Part shown: in pieces, positions 34,946 through 44,492 of the stretch | Numbering within the stretch: the first letter of the stretch is position 1 | How the letters are laid out: the number at the start of each line of letters is the position of its first letter | Origin: Prochlorococcus sp. AG-409-J16 | GTDB lineage: Bacteria > Cyanobacteriota > Cyanobacteriia > PCC-6307 > Cyanobiaceae | Length of the DNA stretch: 64,000 nt | Reading direction: 5' to 3' | NCBI GenBank assembly: GCA_003215655.1 | Contig: QCKB01000001.1 | Location: forward strand, 124,001-188,000 | Program-made: the position numbers and the translations under genes | The notes under the pieces: model-generated | Told to the model about the DNA's origin: nothing | Database searches by the model: none | Seen by the model: the letters and a program-made list of their open reading frames with translations, nothing else

Positions 34946-36727
34946 ATGTGTGGAATTTTCTACGTTTTCTCAAAAAATCAAAAGCTGAACAAACAGACCC
35001 TAGAAGAAATAAGTGCAGAGTTTATAAAGCCTAGAGGCCCATGTAATCAATCAATATATTCGTCCAAAAACGAATATGCATATCAATCTACACTTGCAAT
35101 TCAATCTGCTGATAAGCTAATAAAGAAAAATAATAATTTAGATGAAAAATCTTTTATTCTATATAATGGGGAAATATATTCAGATTCTGAACAAAACAAA
35201 TTTACAAGAGATACTATAGATACTGATTATTTATACAAAGCTTCTAACAACAATTTACTAAAACAATATATAAAGGCTTGCGACGGAATGTATGCCCTGG
35301 CAGAAATCAAATCAATCGCCTCAGATAGTAAATCGTACGAACGTTCTATATCAATTTACAGAGATCCAACAGGTGAGAAACATCTTTATTATTGGATCAG
35401 TAATGATTATATAGTTTTATCATCTGTACCAGGTTCTATTGCCTTATTCATATCATCCTTAAATAGGCTTGAGCTTGATCTTAATCAACTAAAAGAATAT
35501 ATAAGTAAAAGACACTTTATCAGTCCATTAAAAGTTCCTTTTAAAGGTATAAGGCAATTATTACCTGGTCATACATTGAATTTCAATACAGATACATGGG
35601 AAGTTAATGGCCAAAATCAGTTTATAACTAATCTCGATTTAATAAATGAAAACACCTATAAAGAATTGAAAGGCATAAGTTATACATCTTATTTAGACAG
35701 GCTAGAGTTTGAATTAATTAAGTCATTACATTCACAAGAGTCAGTCAACAACACCAAATCAGCTGGTTTAACTATTAGTGGTGGTATTGATTCATCCTTA
35801 ACTAGTGCATTAATATTGAATCATATGGAAAATCAATACGAATCATTTACATGTAGATTTGGTGATAAAGATAAAACTGCCTTAAAGGGAAATGAAATAA
35901 GTGTTGGTATTGGTTGCAAAAAACATAATTGGGTAGATATTAACTTAGAGAAATATCATGAATCTCTAATAAGATCAATTAAACTACTTGCTTCACCAGT
36001 ACATAGCCATTCACACCCATCTTCACACCTTTTAGCCAAACAAGTTTCATCTAACGGACATAAGGTCCTATATGGAGGAGAAGGTGCCGATGAACTATTC
36101 CTAGGTTATCATACCTATATTGAAATACTTAATAGAATTTCTATATCTGAAGAAACCACTTCAGATTACACTTGTAATATAAGGACGTTCGATAATAAAC
36201 AAAGCCATAGCGAAACAGACATTTACATAAAAGATTGCTTCCAAAAAGCCTATGAGATATTTAATAATACATATAACTCAAATAAGTTATCAGAAGTAAA
36301 GTCAAATGCATATTGTGATTATTTTGTTCAACTGCCTATGGTAGGACTGAGCGCCTGTGACACAATCATTTCTGATTGCAGTGTAGAAGCAAGAACTATG
36401 TTTACTAGAAAAAATATTATAGAATTCGCTCTTAACTCTCCTGTTGAATATCTACTCGGCAATTCAACGCAAGAGAAACTATCAAAATTCAAGTCAACCC
36501 CAAAGAATCCTCTGAATAAACTTTATACTAAGTATATTTCAAATGATATCGACTCAAAGATAGGTTTTTCTGGCTATCCAAATGAGACTTCTAAATTCCT
36601 TGGGGATTTAAATACCTGGAGAGTATTTGATCTATTACCAGATCTTAGAAGCCAATGGAAACATTCAAGAGCACTTGACTGGAAAATCATAAATTGTGAG
36701 TGGTTTTTAAATATATGGGATATCTAG
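34946..36727 (+). CDS. Asparagine-synthase-like glutamine amidotransferase
   Basis: This 593-residue protein has an N-terminal class II glutamine amidotransferase domain with Cys2 (MCGIF), followed by YNGEIYS and RDPTGEKHLYY, and a C-terminal ATP-pyrophosphatase synthetase domain with SGGIDSS at 278-284 and GGEGADELFLGYH. It resembles AsnB and its sugar-amidating relatives. It lies 48 bases after kdsA on the same strand, so amidation of a surface sugar is as plausible as asparagine synthesis. No second asnB is seen nearby to help decide. The shared hairpin after its stop also ends the opposing 6S RNA. Confidence 0.85.
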   Translation: MCGIFYVFSKNQKLNKQTLEEISAEFIKPRGPCNQSIYSSKNEYAYQSTLAIQSADKLIKKNNNLDEKSFILYNGEIYSDSEQNKFTRDTIDTDYLYKASNNNLLKQYIKACDGMYALAEIKSIASDSKSYERSISIYRDPTGEKHLYYWISNDYIVLSSVPGSIALFISSLNRLELDLNQLKEYISKRHFISPLKVPFKGIRQLLPGHTLNFNTDTWEVNGQNQFITNLDLINENTYKELKGISYTSYLDRLEFELIKSLHSQESVNNTKSAGLTISGGIDSSLTSALILNHMENQYESFTCRFGDKDKTALKGNEISVGIGCKKHNWVDINLEKYHESLIRSIKLLASPVHSHSHPSSHLLAKQVSSNGHKVLYGGEGADELFLGYHTYIEILNRISISEETTSDYTCNIRTFDNKQSHSETDIYIKDCFQKAYEIFNNTYNSNKLSEVKSNAYCDYFVQLPMVGLSACDTIISDCSVEARTMFTRKNIIEFALNSPVEYLLGNSTQEKLSKFKSTPKNPLNKLYTKYISNDIDSKIGFSGYPNETSKFLGDLNTWRVFDLLPDLRSQWKHSRALDWKIINCEWFLNIWDI

Positions 36728-36757
36728 TAGTCAAAACTAATTTAAACCTTTATTTGC

Positions 36758-36793
36758 AATGCTATTTTTTATATGTTTTATAAAAATAGCATT
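36758..36793. terminator. Bidirectional terminator between asparagine-synthase-like gene and 6S RNA
   Basis: AATGCTATTTTT at 36758-36769 is the exact reverse complement of AAAAATAGCATT at 36782-36793. The stem itself carries the A/T-runs, so it can act for the asparagine-synthase-like gene and, on the other strand, for the RNA gene to its right. Confidence 0.7.
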
Positions 36794-36996
36794 AGTTTGA
36801 CTCATGGCCACGACGGGCGAACCCTTATGTCGTAGCCAATTAACGAGTCAAAACCACCATGCCGTGCGAGCCCCAGTGTTCGACCTGGAATGTCCAGAAG
36901 AGGATTCAAAGTGAGGATTCGTTTCCGGCTCATTTATGCCGGTTTACTGCACCTTCACGACAGTCTCCTCATGTCGAAAGAGAGTCAGATCAGAGC
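36794..36996 (-). ncRNA. ssaA: 6S RNA (candidate)
   Basis: This GC-rich 200-base stretch in AT-rich intergenic DNA folds into one long rod. Nested pairs are 36798-36803 with 36982-36987, 36811-36814 with 36973-36976, 36828-36833 with 36957-36962, 36851-36855 with 36941-36945, 36868-36872 with 36927-36931, and a terminal hairpin 36885-36889 with 36893-36897. The widest unpaired section, 36834-36850 against 36946-36956, sits where the 6S central bubble would. A sigma-70-like promoter and the downstream hairpin give about 200 bases, close to the 185 of known cyanobacterial 6S RNA. My memory that cyanobacterial 6S genes lie by purK supports this. I could not search Rfam, and the strand rests on the promoter. 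Confidence 0.68.
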
Positions 36997-37000
36997 ACTA

Positions 37001-37030
37001 GAGATAGGCTGTCACCAACAAGGTAGTCAA
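37001..37030 (-). promoter_or_regulatory. Sigma-70-like promoter of the 6S RNA candidate
   Basis: On the minus strand TTGACT (37030-37025) is followed after 18 bases by TATCTC (37006-37001), placing the start of transcription near 36996. The -35 matches five of six consensus bases and the -10 about three or four. It lies between the purK stop and the RNA. Confidence 0.5.
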
Positions 37031-37045
37031 GATTAATATTAGTAC

Positions 37046-38242
37046 CTATCCATCAAAACTTGTTGGCCAAATCGAGCGAATCAAACTTAATGCCCTATCT
37101 GCCTCATCCTTTCTAGAAATAAAATCTTTACCCTCAAGTAAAACTGTAACGTGACCAAGCTTTCGTCCAGGTGTTTCTTTCTCCTTGCCGTACCAATGTA
37201 TAGAAAATTTTTCATGTCTTTGCAGCATATCAATTCGATCTTCTATCGATACTTCAAATTTATTAGAAAGCCCTAATAAGTTAACCATTAAGGCACCAGG
37301 TGCAATTAATTCTGGGCTAGGAACTGGAAGATCAGCCGTTATACAAATTTGTTGATCAAATTGACTACTAGTGCATGCTTCTATTGAAAAGTGAGCGGAG
37401 TTATGAGTCCTTGGTGCTATTTCATTTACCATTAAACCTTGTATTCCATAAAAGAATTCAACAGCAAGGACTCCCTCATAATTGAGCTTAGTTACAAGGG
37501 ATGCAGCAATGTTGTATGCAGTAACCTCTACTGATGAATGAACAGCTGCAGGTGCAATTACCCAATCACATATTTGATTCTTCTGACAAGTTTCTACTAA
37601 AGGAAAACTTCTTACTCTTCCTGACCTATCACGACTTACTACAATTGCTAATTCCTTTTGATATGGAACCCATTTCTCTATAAACCATCTGTCACATTCT
37701 TCGGAGTTAAGAAGTTTTTCTAACTCTTTAATATTATTTATCACCTTATTACCTTTTCCATCATAACCTCCATTACTCAATTTTGCCATAACAGGGAAGG
37801 TCCAATCATTAGGGAGTCGTTTATTTGTTATTTTCAAATCTCTTAGAGCTACCCAATCAGGTCCTAAAATATCTAGCTCCTTGAGCAATTTTCTCTGATT
37901 AATTTTATCTACAAGCAATTCTAGAGATGAAATGGAGGGCTGAAAATTATGATATTGTTTTTCTAATAGTAGTAACTGTTTAACATCAATCCATTCATTT
38001 TCAAATGTCACTCCATTAGTATTTTCTACTAAATTTTTTGTAGCGCTAGCATCAACTGGGTCTGCAAAAATAACCTTATAGGCTTTTTTTGCTGCAGGGT
38101 CCTCTGATGAGCCTGTCTGGACGATAACATTAACGTTACGTTTGCTAGCAGCATCAACCATCATCTGCGCCAATTGTCCACCACCCACCACTCCAATTAC
38201 TGGGCTTACAAGTTTGTTATCGGTATTTAAGTGGTTGATCAT
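37046..38242 (-). CDS. purK: 5-(Carboxyamino)imidazole ribonucleotide synthase
   Basis: PurK uses ATP and bicarbonate to convert AIR to N5-CAIR in purine synthesis. It is an ATP-grasp protein of 398 residues starting with a Rossmann-like N-terminus (VIGVVGGGQLAQMMVDAASKRN), then MAKLSNGGYDGKGN for ATP binding, a central EKWVPYQKELAIVVSR block, and GVLAVEFFYGIQGLMVNEIAPRTHNSAHFSIEA. The length fits. The 6S RNA candidate follows on the same strand. The divergent gene upstream is aroB. Confidence 0.94.
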   Translation of the reverse strand: MINHLNTDNKLVSPVIGVVGGGQLAQMMVDAASKRNVNVIVQTGSSEDPAAKKAYKVIFADPVDASATKNLVENTNGVTFENEWIDVKQLLLLEKQYHNFQPSISSLELLVDKINQRKLLKELDILGPDWVALRDLKITNKRLPNDWTFPVMAKLSNGGYDGKGNKVINNIKELEKLLNSEECDRWFIEKWVPYQKELAIVVSRDRSGRVRSFPLVETCQKNQICDWVIAPAAVHSSVEVTAYNIAASLVTKLNYEGVLAVEFFYGIQGLMVNEIAPRTHNSAHFSIEACTSSQFDQQICITADLPVPSPELIAPGALMVNLLGLSNKFEVSIEDRIDMLQRHEKFSIHWYGKEKETPGRKLGHVTVLLEGKDFISRKDEADRALSLIRSIWPTSFDG

Positions 38243-38347
38243 TCTGTAAGAATCAAGTATTTAATATAAACAAGGCAATTAAATGAGGCCATTTACCAAA
38301 CGGTTTGTAAGTGAAATGAAAAAATCTACATTTTGGTTATATCAATA

Positions 38348-39454
38348 ATGAGTACCAAGCCATCTAGAGTTTATGTTCCTCTTGAAAAAGAGCCATATGA
38401 AGTAGTCATAGGAGGAGGAGGGTTGAGCTTGATTGGAGATGAGCTTATAAAGGCAGGGTTTAAAAAGGGAAGCAAAATACTTGTGGTATCAAATCCTGAT
38501 GTAGGAACGCCCTACGGAGATATATGTCTCGAAAGCCTTACTAAGAGTGGATTCTCACCCACACTGCTACTTATCAAGGCTGGGGAGGATCAAAAAAATA
38601 ACTCAACTATTGAACTCATTCATAATGCCGCATTTACTGCAAAATTAGAAAGAAGCTCATTGATGATTGCCTTGGGGGGAGGAGTCGTAGGAGATATGAC
38701 AGGGTTCGCAGCCGCAACTTGGTTAAGAGGTATTCCAATAGTTCAAGTTCCTACAACCCTTCTCTCAATGGTAGATGCTGCGATAGGAGGTAAGACTGGG
38801 GTCAATCATCCTGGTGGCAAAAATCTGATCGGGGCTTTTCATCAACCAAAACTTGTATTAATAGATCCAAATACGCTAACGACCTTGCCTCAAAGAGAGT
38901 TCAGGGCAGGAATGGCTGAGGTAATTAAATATGCAGTAATAGGTGATTTACCACTTTTCGAGTTTCTAAGTAATTTAACTGAGTTAAGCAACCCATCAAA
39001 AATAGAGCCAGATGTGTTAAATAAAATTCTGGAACGGTCAGCAGCTACTAAGGCTAAGATCGTAGCAAGAGATGAACGTGAAAGCGGGCTAAGAGCTACT
39101 CTTAACTATGGCCATACTTTCGGTCATGTAGTAGAAACTCTATGTGGATATGGAAACTACCTTCATGGAGAAGCTGTAGCCATTGGGATGGCCGCTGTTG
39201 GTGAACTTGCTGTTGAAATATGTAATTGGAGTAGAGAAGATTCAGAACGCCAAAGAAACTTAATTTTAAAAGCAGGACTATCTACAAAATGGCCAAAACT
39301 TAATATAGAAGATGTATTTAAAACACTTCAAGCTGATAAGAAAGTAAAGGGTGGTAAAATTAGATTTATAATTCCAAGAGCCATTGGAAAAGTAGAAATA
39401 CGTAATGATATCAAAAGAGAGGAGATTGAATCCTCTTTGAAAAAGCTAACTTAA
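38348..39454 (+). CDS. aroB: 3-Dehydroquinate synthase
   Basis: AroB converts DAHP to 3-dehydroquinate, step two of the shikimate pathway, using NAD and zinc. The 368 residues contain [46 protein letters not shown] and the metal region [31 protein letters not shown] start it at the ATG 38348 ([10 protein letters not shown]); a longer TTG start at 38333 adds only five residues. The last four bases overlap the convergent MidA-like gene. Confidence 0.95.
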   Translation: MSTKPSRVYVPLEKEPYEVVIGGGGLSLIGDELIKAGFKKGSKILVVSNPDVGTPYGDICLESLTKSGFSPTLLLIKAGEDQKNNSTIELIHNAAFTAKLERSSLMIALGGGVVGDMTGFAAATWLRGIPIVQVPTTLLSMVDAAIGGKTGVNHPGGKNLIGAFHQPKLVLIDPNTLTTLPQREFRAGMAEVIKYAVIGDLPLFEFLSNLTELSNPSKIEPDVLNKILERSAATKAKIVARDERESGLRATLNYGHTFGHVVETLCGYGNYLHGEAVAIGMAAVGELAVEICNWSREDSERQRNLILKAGLSTKWPKLNIEDVFKTLQADKKVKGGKIRFIIPRAIGKVEIRNDIKREEIESSLKKLT

Positions 39455-40665
39455 TCAGGAACTTCTAAAAAGCGTGTATCAACCTTCATTTCTTTATCAC
39501 TAAATTCATTAAATCTATTTGTGTGAAAAGCTATCCATCGAAACTCACCTAAGGATAAAGGATCAACCAATCTCAATAGCGTCTCTCTCTTATTCAAGGC
39601 TTTAGGTAAATTATTTATATATAATTTCTGTAGTGAGTATAGTTTTTGAGCTAATCCTAATGACAATAATGCTTGTCCCTGTCTGGCTTCTCCGATTAGT
39701 TTCCAATTATTCTCTTTTGCAAATAGTATAAGTGTCTCTAAACACAAATGGGAAGTTATATCGCATTCACCAGGCCTATCTAATATGGACTTATTGGCAC
39801 GCTGTTCTTTATAAGACATTATTGTTCCAAATGGCCTATGATTACTATAAAAACGATTAGCTTCTAAAGCATAATCAATTATAAGTAAGAATCCATTCTC
39901 TATAGCCTGGGAAGCTTTAAAAAGCCATCTAGCTAAATCAACATGAACTTCTGTACACCAACCATTATTGACATCTTCTGGCGGGATTTTTATCTCATAT
40001 GAAAAATTAATTTTGTTTATTAAGTCGACTAATTCCTTGCTAATAGGTAGTTCTGTAAACGAAAGAAATTCATTATCATTATGCTGAATTAATTTAACCC
40101 CTTGTCTCCATAAAATATTATCCTTCCAAACCACACGCTCAACAGGTAAAGCATCTAGCATCTCATGGGCAAGTATTATTCCATTAAGAGGTTTTGATGT
40201 TACTTGATCTAAAGTCTTCCAAGTTATAGAAATTTTTGAAAACTTACTTAGTCTTCTTTTCTGTTTATTTTTCAACGCTTGACTTTCTTCTACCAAAACA
40301 AAATCTAAATATTCAATTATGATTGGATTTATACTAACTAAAGCCGGTATTAAATCTTCTATTAAATGGCCCTCCCCTGGACCAATTTCAATTAATGAAA
40401 ACCTATTACTATTCACAAAATCTCGCTGAAGATGTTTAAACCATTGATTTATTTGTATAGCTAGTAATTCAGAGAATTCTGGCCCCATCGAGGGAGAGGT
40501 GACGAAGTCTCCATCCTTCCCAATCCGAAGCCGTCCTGAGGAATACGCTCCATGTTCAGGGTCGTACAGTGCCAAGGACATATATTCATAGAAGCTAATG
40601 CTTCCTCCTGCCTGCTTAATTCTTTTGACCAACCACTGAGGGGTAGGCTTAGAGGAAAGCTTCAT
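39451..40665 (-). CDS. MidA/NDUFAF7-family SAM-dependent protein methyltransferase
   Basis: This DUF185-family methyltransferase of 404 residues is homologous to MidA/NDUFAF7, which symmetrically dimethylates an arginine in complex I subunit NDUFS2. The motif [19 protein letters not shown] is the SAM site, and the N-terminal [35 protein letters not shown] block is diagnostic. In cyanobacteria the target could be NdhH, but this is inferred. It is convergent with aroB with a four-base overlap, and it is divergent from the TPM-domain gene by 31 bases. Confidence 0.9.
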   Translation of the reverse strand: MKLSSKPTPQWLVKRIKQAGGSISFYEYMSLALYDPEHGAYSSGRLRIGKDGDFVTSPSMGPEFSELLAIQINQWFKHLQRDFVNSNRFSLIEIGPGEGHLIEDLIPALVSINPIIIEYLDFVLVEESQALKNKQKRRLSKFSKISITWKTLDQVTSKPLNGIILAHEMLDALPVERVVWKDNILWRQGVKLIQHNDNEFLSFTELPISKELVDLINKINFSYEIKIPPEDVNNGWCTEVHVDLARWLFKASQAIENGFLLIIDYALEANRFYSNHRPFGTIMSYKEQRANKSILDRPGECDITSHLCLETLILFAKENNWKLIGEARQGQALLSLGLAQKLYSLQKLYINNLPKALNKRETLLRLVDPLSLGEFRWIAFHTNRFNEFSDKEMKVDTRFLEVPD

Positions 40666-40696
40666 TGAAGAAAGTTACACTCACCTAAATATTTTC

Positions 40697-41500
40697 ATGG
40701 GAGCAAACATAAGGCAAAAAGTACTGAGGTGCCTAATTTCACTTCTTATTTCACTAGTTATTGCTGCCCCTGGTTTGGCAGTTAATAACCCTCAACTACT
40801 ACCTGATAGAAAAACACCAGTAATTGATTTAGCAAGGGTTTTCACTCCGAATCAGAAGGACAACCTAGAAAAGTCACTTAATGACTATGAAAAAAATACA
40901 GGCTGGAAACTAAGGGTTCTTACACAATTTGAACAAACACCTGGATTAGCCGTAAAAGAATATTGGGATCTTGATGAAAGGAGCCTACTTATTATTGCTG
41001 ATCCTAGGGGAGGAAATCTTCTCAACTTTAATGTGGGAGATGCCTTATTTGCACTAATGCCTAGGATTTTTTGGGTAGAACTACAAACAAGATTTGGGAA
41101 CCAATATTATGTAAGAGATAATGGCGAAGATAGATCAATAATTGATGCCTTAGATTCTGTTGAAACATGCCTAGATCGTGGAGGCTGCCAAGTTGTCCCT
41201 GGATTAGCAAAAGAACAATGGATCTGGACACTGTCTTCTTCAATACTAGGTGGAATAATTGCTGGAATCTCAGCTTTTCCTCGTAAACAAAATCAGACGA
41301 TTGCATGGCCATGGTTACTTCTTCTATCGCCACTATGGGTAATGTTATTTGGAGTCTTTGGAATCGCTCCAGTAGTTACAAGAACAAGTGAAATACTTCC
41401 CTTAATCAGGAATTTTGTAGGTTTCATTGGATCAGCATTACTTGGTTATCTAATAGCTCAAGCAACATTTGGAGAAAATCAACTTGAACAATCTGATTAA
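40697..41500 (+). CDS. TPM-domain thylakoid protein (TLP18.3/Psb32-like)
   Basis: This 267-residue protein belongs to the TPM family that includes plant TLP18.3 and cyanobacterial Psb32, linked to photosystem II repair. An N-terminal signal peptide (residues 1-28, LRCLISLLISLVIAAPGLA) precedes the TPM domain (about 40-160; VIDLARVFTPNQKDNLEKSLNDY, WDLDERSLLIIADPRGG). C-terminal hydrophobic segments follow (about 178-190, 204-220 and 237-255), so it is membrane-bound with the domain in the lumen. It is divergent from the MidA-like gene. Confidence 0.82.
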   Translation: MGANIRQKVLRCLISLLISLVIAAPGLAVNNPQLLPDRKTPVIDLARVFTPNQKDNLEKSLNDYEKNTGWKLRVLTQFEQTPGLAVKEYWDLDERSLLIIADPRGGNLLNFNVGDALFALMPRIFWVELQTRFGNQYYVRDNGEDRSIIDALDSVETCLDRGGCQVVPGLAKEQWIWTLSSSILGGIIAGISAFPRKQNQTIAWPWLLLLSPLWVMLFGVFGIAPVVTRTSEILPLIRNFVGFIGSALLGYLIAQATFGENQLEQSD

Positions 41501-41515
41501 ATTTTAAAGATTAGA

Positions 41516-42583
41516 TTAATAATATTCTCCGATTATTAATCTTGCAGCTTCTAAAGCTCCATCTAAATTGATATTTTTATTAGTAGGATCAATCAAAGGT
41601 ATATCAAGTTTCCAATCACCTAAAGAAAGCGATTGTTCAGTGATTATGCGATGAAATGCAAATTTTTTTAATCCTTCCATGAGTACTGATGCTTCTGCAA
41701 AAGTCTCCCTCTCTACAACGTGTAGACCGACCCTCTGACTGATTGCCTCACAAAAACTGCTATAACCAGGCTTTCCTATATGCCTGGTACAGAAAGGTAA
41801 AACATCTAAAACTCGAATAGATTTTGGCATAAGTAAAATATTATTTGTAATTTCAAAGTTACCTCTAGCATTATCTTCAGAAATCAAAAAAAGATGGTCA
41901 GGCCAATAGCTGAACAATTTAGGATCAATATCGTATCCCATGCCGCCAAAAGCAACAATAACTTTAGTTCTCTTGTCTTCTTTTATGATAGATTTAATTT
42001 CGTTCCTTAAATGTCTAGGCCTATCAACCGTAAGTCCTATAGATTGCTCGGGTATACCCCATTTCATTGGCAATGAAAATGGACACCTAATTAGTAATTT
42101 ACCTTGAGAGTATTCTTCAAGTGCTCTATCGGAATGATCTTTAAACTGATTTCCTAAATGTGCATAAATATCATCCCAACCAAAATTACCAATCCAATAT
42201 AATGGTGCTCCTACTGATTTAGATAATCTGAATGCCGAAGGAGGTATATCTGCAATGAAGATCACATCTTCTTTTTGAGATTTAATCCATTCAGACTCAC
42301 TTTTAATCTGATCAGGAAGCAAATGATTAAGTTCAGAAATAGAAGTTAATGTACTTTTAAGATTTACTGTTAATGCATTTAACTGATTTACTCCAATATC
42401 CCATTTGAATTTTCGATATTCAAATTCTACTCCTTGCATAAATACATCTAAAATACGTTTATTGACCTCTGTACTAATTACTATTCTCCATTCAGGCTTG
42501 ATTTCTTTTATCTTTCTAAGTACAGATGACTGTCTTGCAGCATGCCCATAGCCATGAGTACTTATTAATGTATATATCAACAT
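41516..42583 (-). CDS. GT-B glycosyltransferase-like protein
   Basis: This 355-residue protein starts LIYTLISTHGYGHAARQSSVL, a GHG/AR pattern seen in GT-B glycosyltransferases such as MurG-like and in the N-terminal part of plant L-arabinokinase. A second motif VIVAFGGMGYD lies in the centre, and a nucleotide-sugar-binding region RHIGKPGYSSFCEAISQRV lies near the C-terminus. Two Rossmann-like halves fit. The substrate is unknown. It lies nine bases after the phosphoesterase gene on the same strand. Confidence 0.72.
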   Translation of the reverse strand: MLIYTLISTHGYGHAARQSSVLRKIKEIKPEWRIVISTEVNKRILDVFMQGVEFEYRKFKWDIGVNQLNALTVNLKSTLTSISELNHLLPDQIKSESEWIKSQKEDVIFIADIPPSAFRLSKSVGAPLYWIGNFGWDDIYAHLGNQFKDHSDRALEEYSQGKLLIRCPFSLPMKWGIPEQSIGLTVDRPRHLRNEIKSIIKEDKRTKVIVAFGGMGYDIDPKLFSYWPDHLFLISEDNARGNFEITNNILLMPKSIRVLDVLPFCTRHIGKPGYSSFCEAISQRVGLHVVERETFAEASVLMEGLKKFAFHRIITEQSLSLGDWKLDIPLIDPTNKNINLDGALEAARLIIGEYY

Positions 42584-42592
42584 GAGATGAGT

Positions 42593-43441
42593 TTATAAGT
42601 TCTTGCAATGGAGAACTTCCTCATAAGACAATGAGCCATCTTGTAAATACCAACGATGAGACACATGGTTCAATTGACCATTAACAAACTCTACCCATGA
42701 AAAATGGCAAACTAAACGCCCTGAAGAATCGAAGCCTCTTCTGGGAACGCATGCACAATTTAAAAAAATAGTCCCATAAATGTCTTTATGAAAAGTACGT
42801 CGATAGCCAGAGGTTCTAGTTAAAGCATGATGCATATGGCCAAAGACCACTAAAGCTGGCAATCTTGTTCCTCTCATCTGATTTAGGGCTAACGCCAGAT
42901 CCAGATCACCCCAATCAATGGCTGGTGACTTCCAATCTCTCCCACATATACTTTCAGCCTCAGAACCAAGCCCAGTAGGACCTGAATGAGCAAGCAACAC
43001 CATTGGCCAATTAACAGGTGCTGAATTAGCTGCTGACACTATTCGATCGGCCGAATCCTGAATTGTCAAAGGTCCAAAAACAGCCTCAACTTCTTTTGAC
43101 AAATAAAAACCTCCACCTGAACTACATGGCCTTGCGCCAATAACGGCTAGTCGAGGCTCCTCCCATTTACGAAGGCTCCACGAGCAATGCTTCTCAGCCA
43201 ACACTTTCAATTGATTGCGTAATACATCACCTGTTTGGTCCCTCCCACGGTCATGATTTCCTAGAATTACAGCTGTTGGAAGAGGGATCTCTGAAATCGA
43301 TTTGGTTACCCTTATATCTCCATCACTCAAGTCCCCAACAAACAAAACGCAATCGGGATGTAACTTAGCTAACAAAGCTTGATCTTCAGCGCCCCATTCG
43401 CCATGTAGGTCTCCTGCAATTGCAATACGGAGGACTGACAG
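42593..43441 (-). CDS. Metallophosphoesterase with no canonical start codon
   Basis: This calcineurin-like phosphoesterase (cyanobacterial TIGR04168-like) has VGDLSDGD, GNHDRGRD, LLAHSGPTGLG and FGHMHHAL. The first metal motif (RIAIAGDLHGEWG) lies upstream of the TTG at 43375, so that TTG cannot be the real start. The in-frame codons back to the stop at about 43491 include no ATG, GTG or TTG; a CTG at 43441-43439 gives SVLRIAIAGDLHGEW, 282 residues in all. A single T deleted from the run at 43441-43446 would instead join an ATG near 43466. The next gene, nadA, is divergent by about 45 bases. Confidence 0.7.
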   Translation of the reverse strand: MSVLRIAIAGDLHGEWGAEDQALLAKLHPDCVLFVGDLSDGDIRVTKSISEIPLPTAVILGNHDRGRDQTGDVLRNQLKVLAEKHCSWSLRKWEEPRLAVIGARPCSSGGGFYLSKEVEAVFGPLTIQDSADRIVSAANSAPVNWPMVLLAHSGPTGLGSEAESICGRDWKSPAIDWGDLDLALALNQMRGTRLPALVVFGHMHHALTRTSGYRRTFHKDIYGTIFLNCACVPRRGFDSSGRLVCHFSWVEFVNGQLNHVSHRWYLQDGSLSYEEVLHCKNL

Positions 43442-43486
43442 AAAAACAAAGCCCAGGCCTATCCATTTTGCCCCAAATATTTAGCA

Positions 43487-44458
43487 ATGTTGAGTGGTAT
43501 CGCCACAGATACACATCCAGTTCCATCAAAAGGGAAGGAAGAACTCATAAGAGAGATAAACTTGCTGCGAAAAGAACGCAATGCAGTAATACTTGCTCAT
43601 TACTATCAAGATCCAGAAATACAAGACATCGCAGATTTCATTGGAGACTCTCTAGAGTTATCAAGAAAAGCTGAAAGTACAAATGCAGATGTCATCGTTT
43701 TTTGCGGTGTACATTTCATGGCAGAGACCGCAAAAATAATATGTCCAAACAAAGAAGTCCTGCTACCAGACCTAGACGCTGGTTGCACACTTGCAGATGA
43801 TTGTCCCTCAGAGGAATTTGCAGACTTCTGCAGCAAATATCCAAACCATTTTGTAATCAGCTACATAAATTGCTCTGCTGCTGTTAAAGCCCAGAGTGAT
43901 TTGATATGTACAAGTAGTAATGCTGTAGACCTAGTTAAACAACTCCCAAAGGAGACTCCTATTCTATTTGCACCTGACAAGAACCTTGGCAGGTGGGTAG
44001 AACGAGAAAGTGGAAGAAAGCTTATATGCTGGCAAGGCAGCTGTTCTGTTCACGAGACATTCAGCGAAGAAGCACTTCTGAAACTAAAGCTACAATATCC
44101 AGAAGCTGAGATTCTTGCCCATCCTGAATGCCAGGAGAATCTATTAGAGTTATCTGATTTTATTGGTTCAACAAGTAAATTACTTAAGCAAGTAGAAATA
44201 AGTAGCTCAGAGACATTCATAATCTTAACTGAGCCAGGGATAATCCATCAGATGAGGATATCAATGCCCTTAAAGAAATTCATTGAGGTTCCAGGTTTAG
44301 ATGGATGCAGCTGTAATTCCTGTCCATATATGAGACTTAATACCCTTGATAAAGTACTAAATTGCTTAACTAATATGAGTCCAAAAATACAACTGGATAA
44401 GAAGTTGATAAAGGATGCATATCTGCCTATAAAAAAAATGCTTGACATGAGTAATTAG
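43487..44458 (+). CDS. nadA: Quinolinate synthase
   Basis: NadA condenses iminoaspartate with dihydroxyacetone phosphate to quinolinate in NAD synthesis, using a 4Fe-4S cluster. The 323 residues have the family blocks AHYYQDPEIQDIADFIGDSLELSR, FMAETAKI and PDLDAGCTLADDCP. The cluster ligands are probably C100 (DAGCT), C215 (HPEC) and one of the Cys in CSCNSCP near 274-279. The gene is divergent from the phosphoesterase. Confidence 0.95.
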   Translation: MLSGIATDTHPVPSKGKEELIREINLLRKERNAVILAHYYQDPEIQDIADFIGDSLELSRKAESTNADVIVFCGVHFMAETAKIICPNKEVLLPDLDAGCTLADDCPSEEFADFCSKYPNHFVISYINCSAAVKAQSDLICTSSNAVDLVKQLPKETPILFAPDKNLGRWVERESGRKLICWQGSCSVHETFSEEALLKLKLQYPEAEILAHPECQENLLELSDFIGSTSKLLKQVEISSSETFIILTEPGIIHQMRISMPLKKFIEVPGLDGCSCNSCPYMRLNTLDKVLNCLTNMSPKIQLDKKLIKDAYLPIKKMLDMSN

Positions 44459-44492
44459 AATATCGTTTACAAATAATTTAAATTTAATTCCA

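Noticed and set aside
36870-36900. tRNA-like or tmRNA piece in the purK gap, suggested by GTTCGACC
   Set aside because: No acceptor stem, D-arm or anticodon arm fits, and no proteolysis-tag frame is present. The long rod fold fits 6S RNA better.
36790-37030. RNase P RNA
   Set aside because: The conserved P4 sequences at the two ends are absent and the region is too short.
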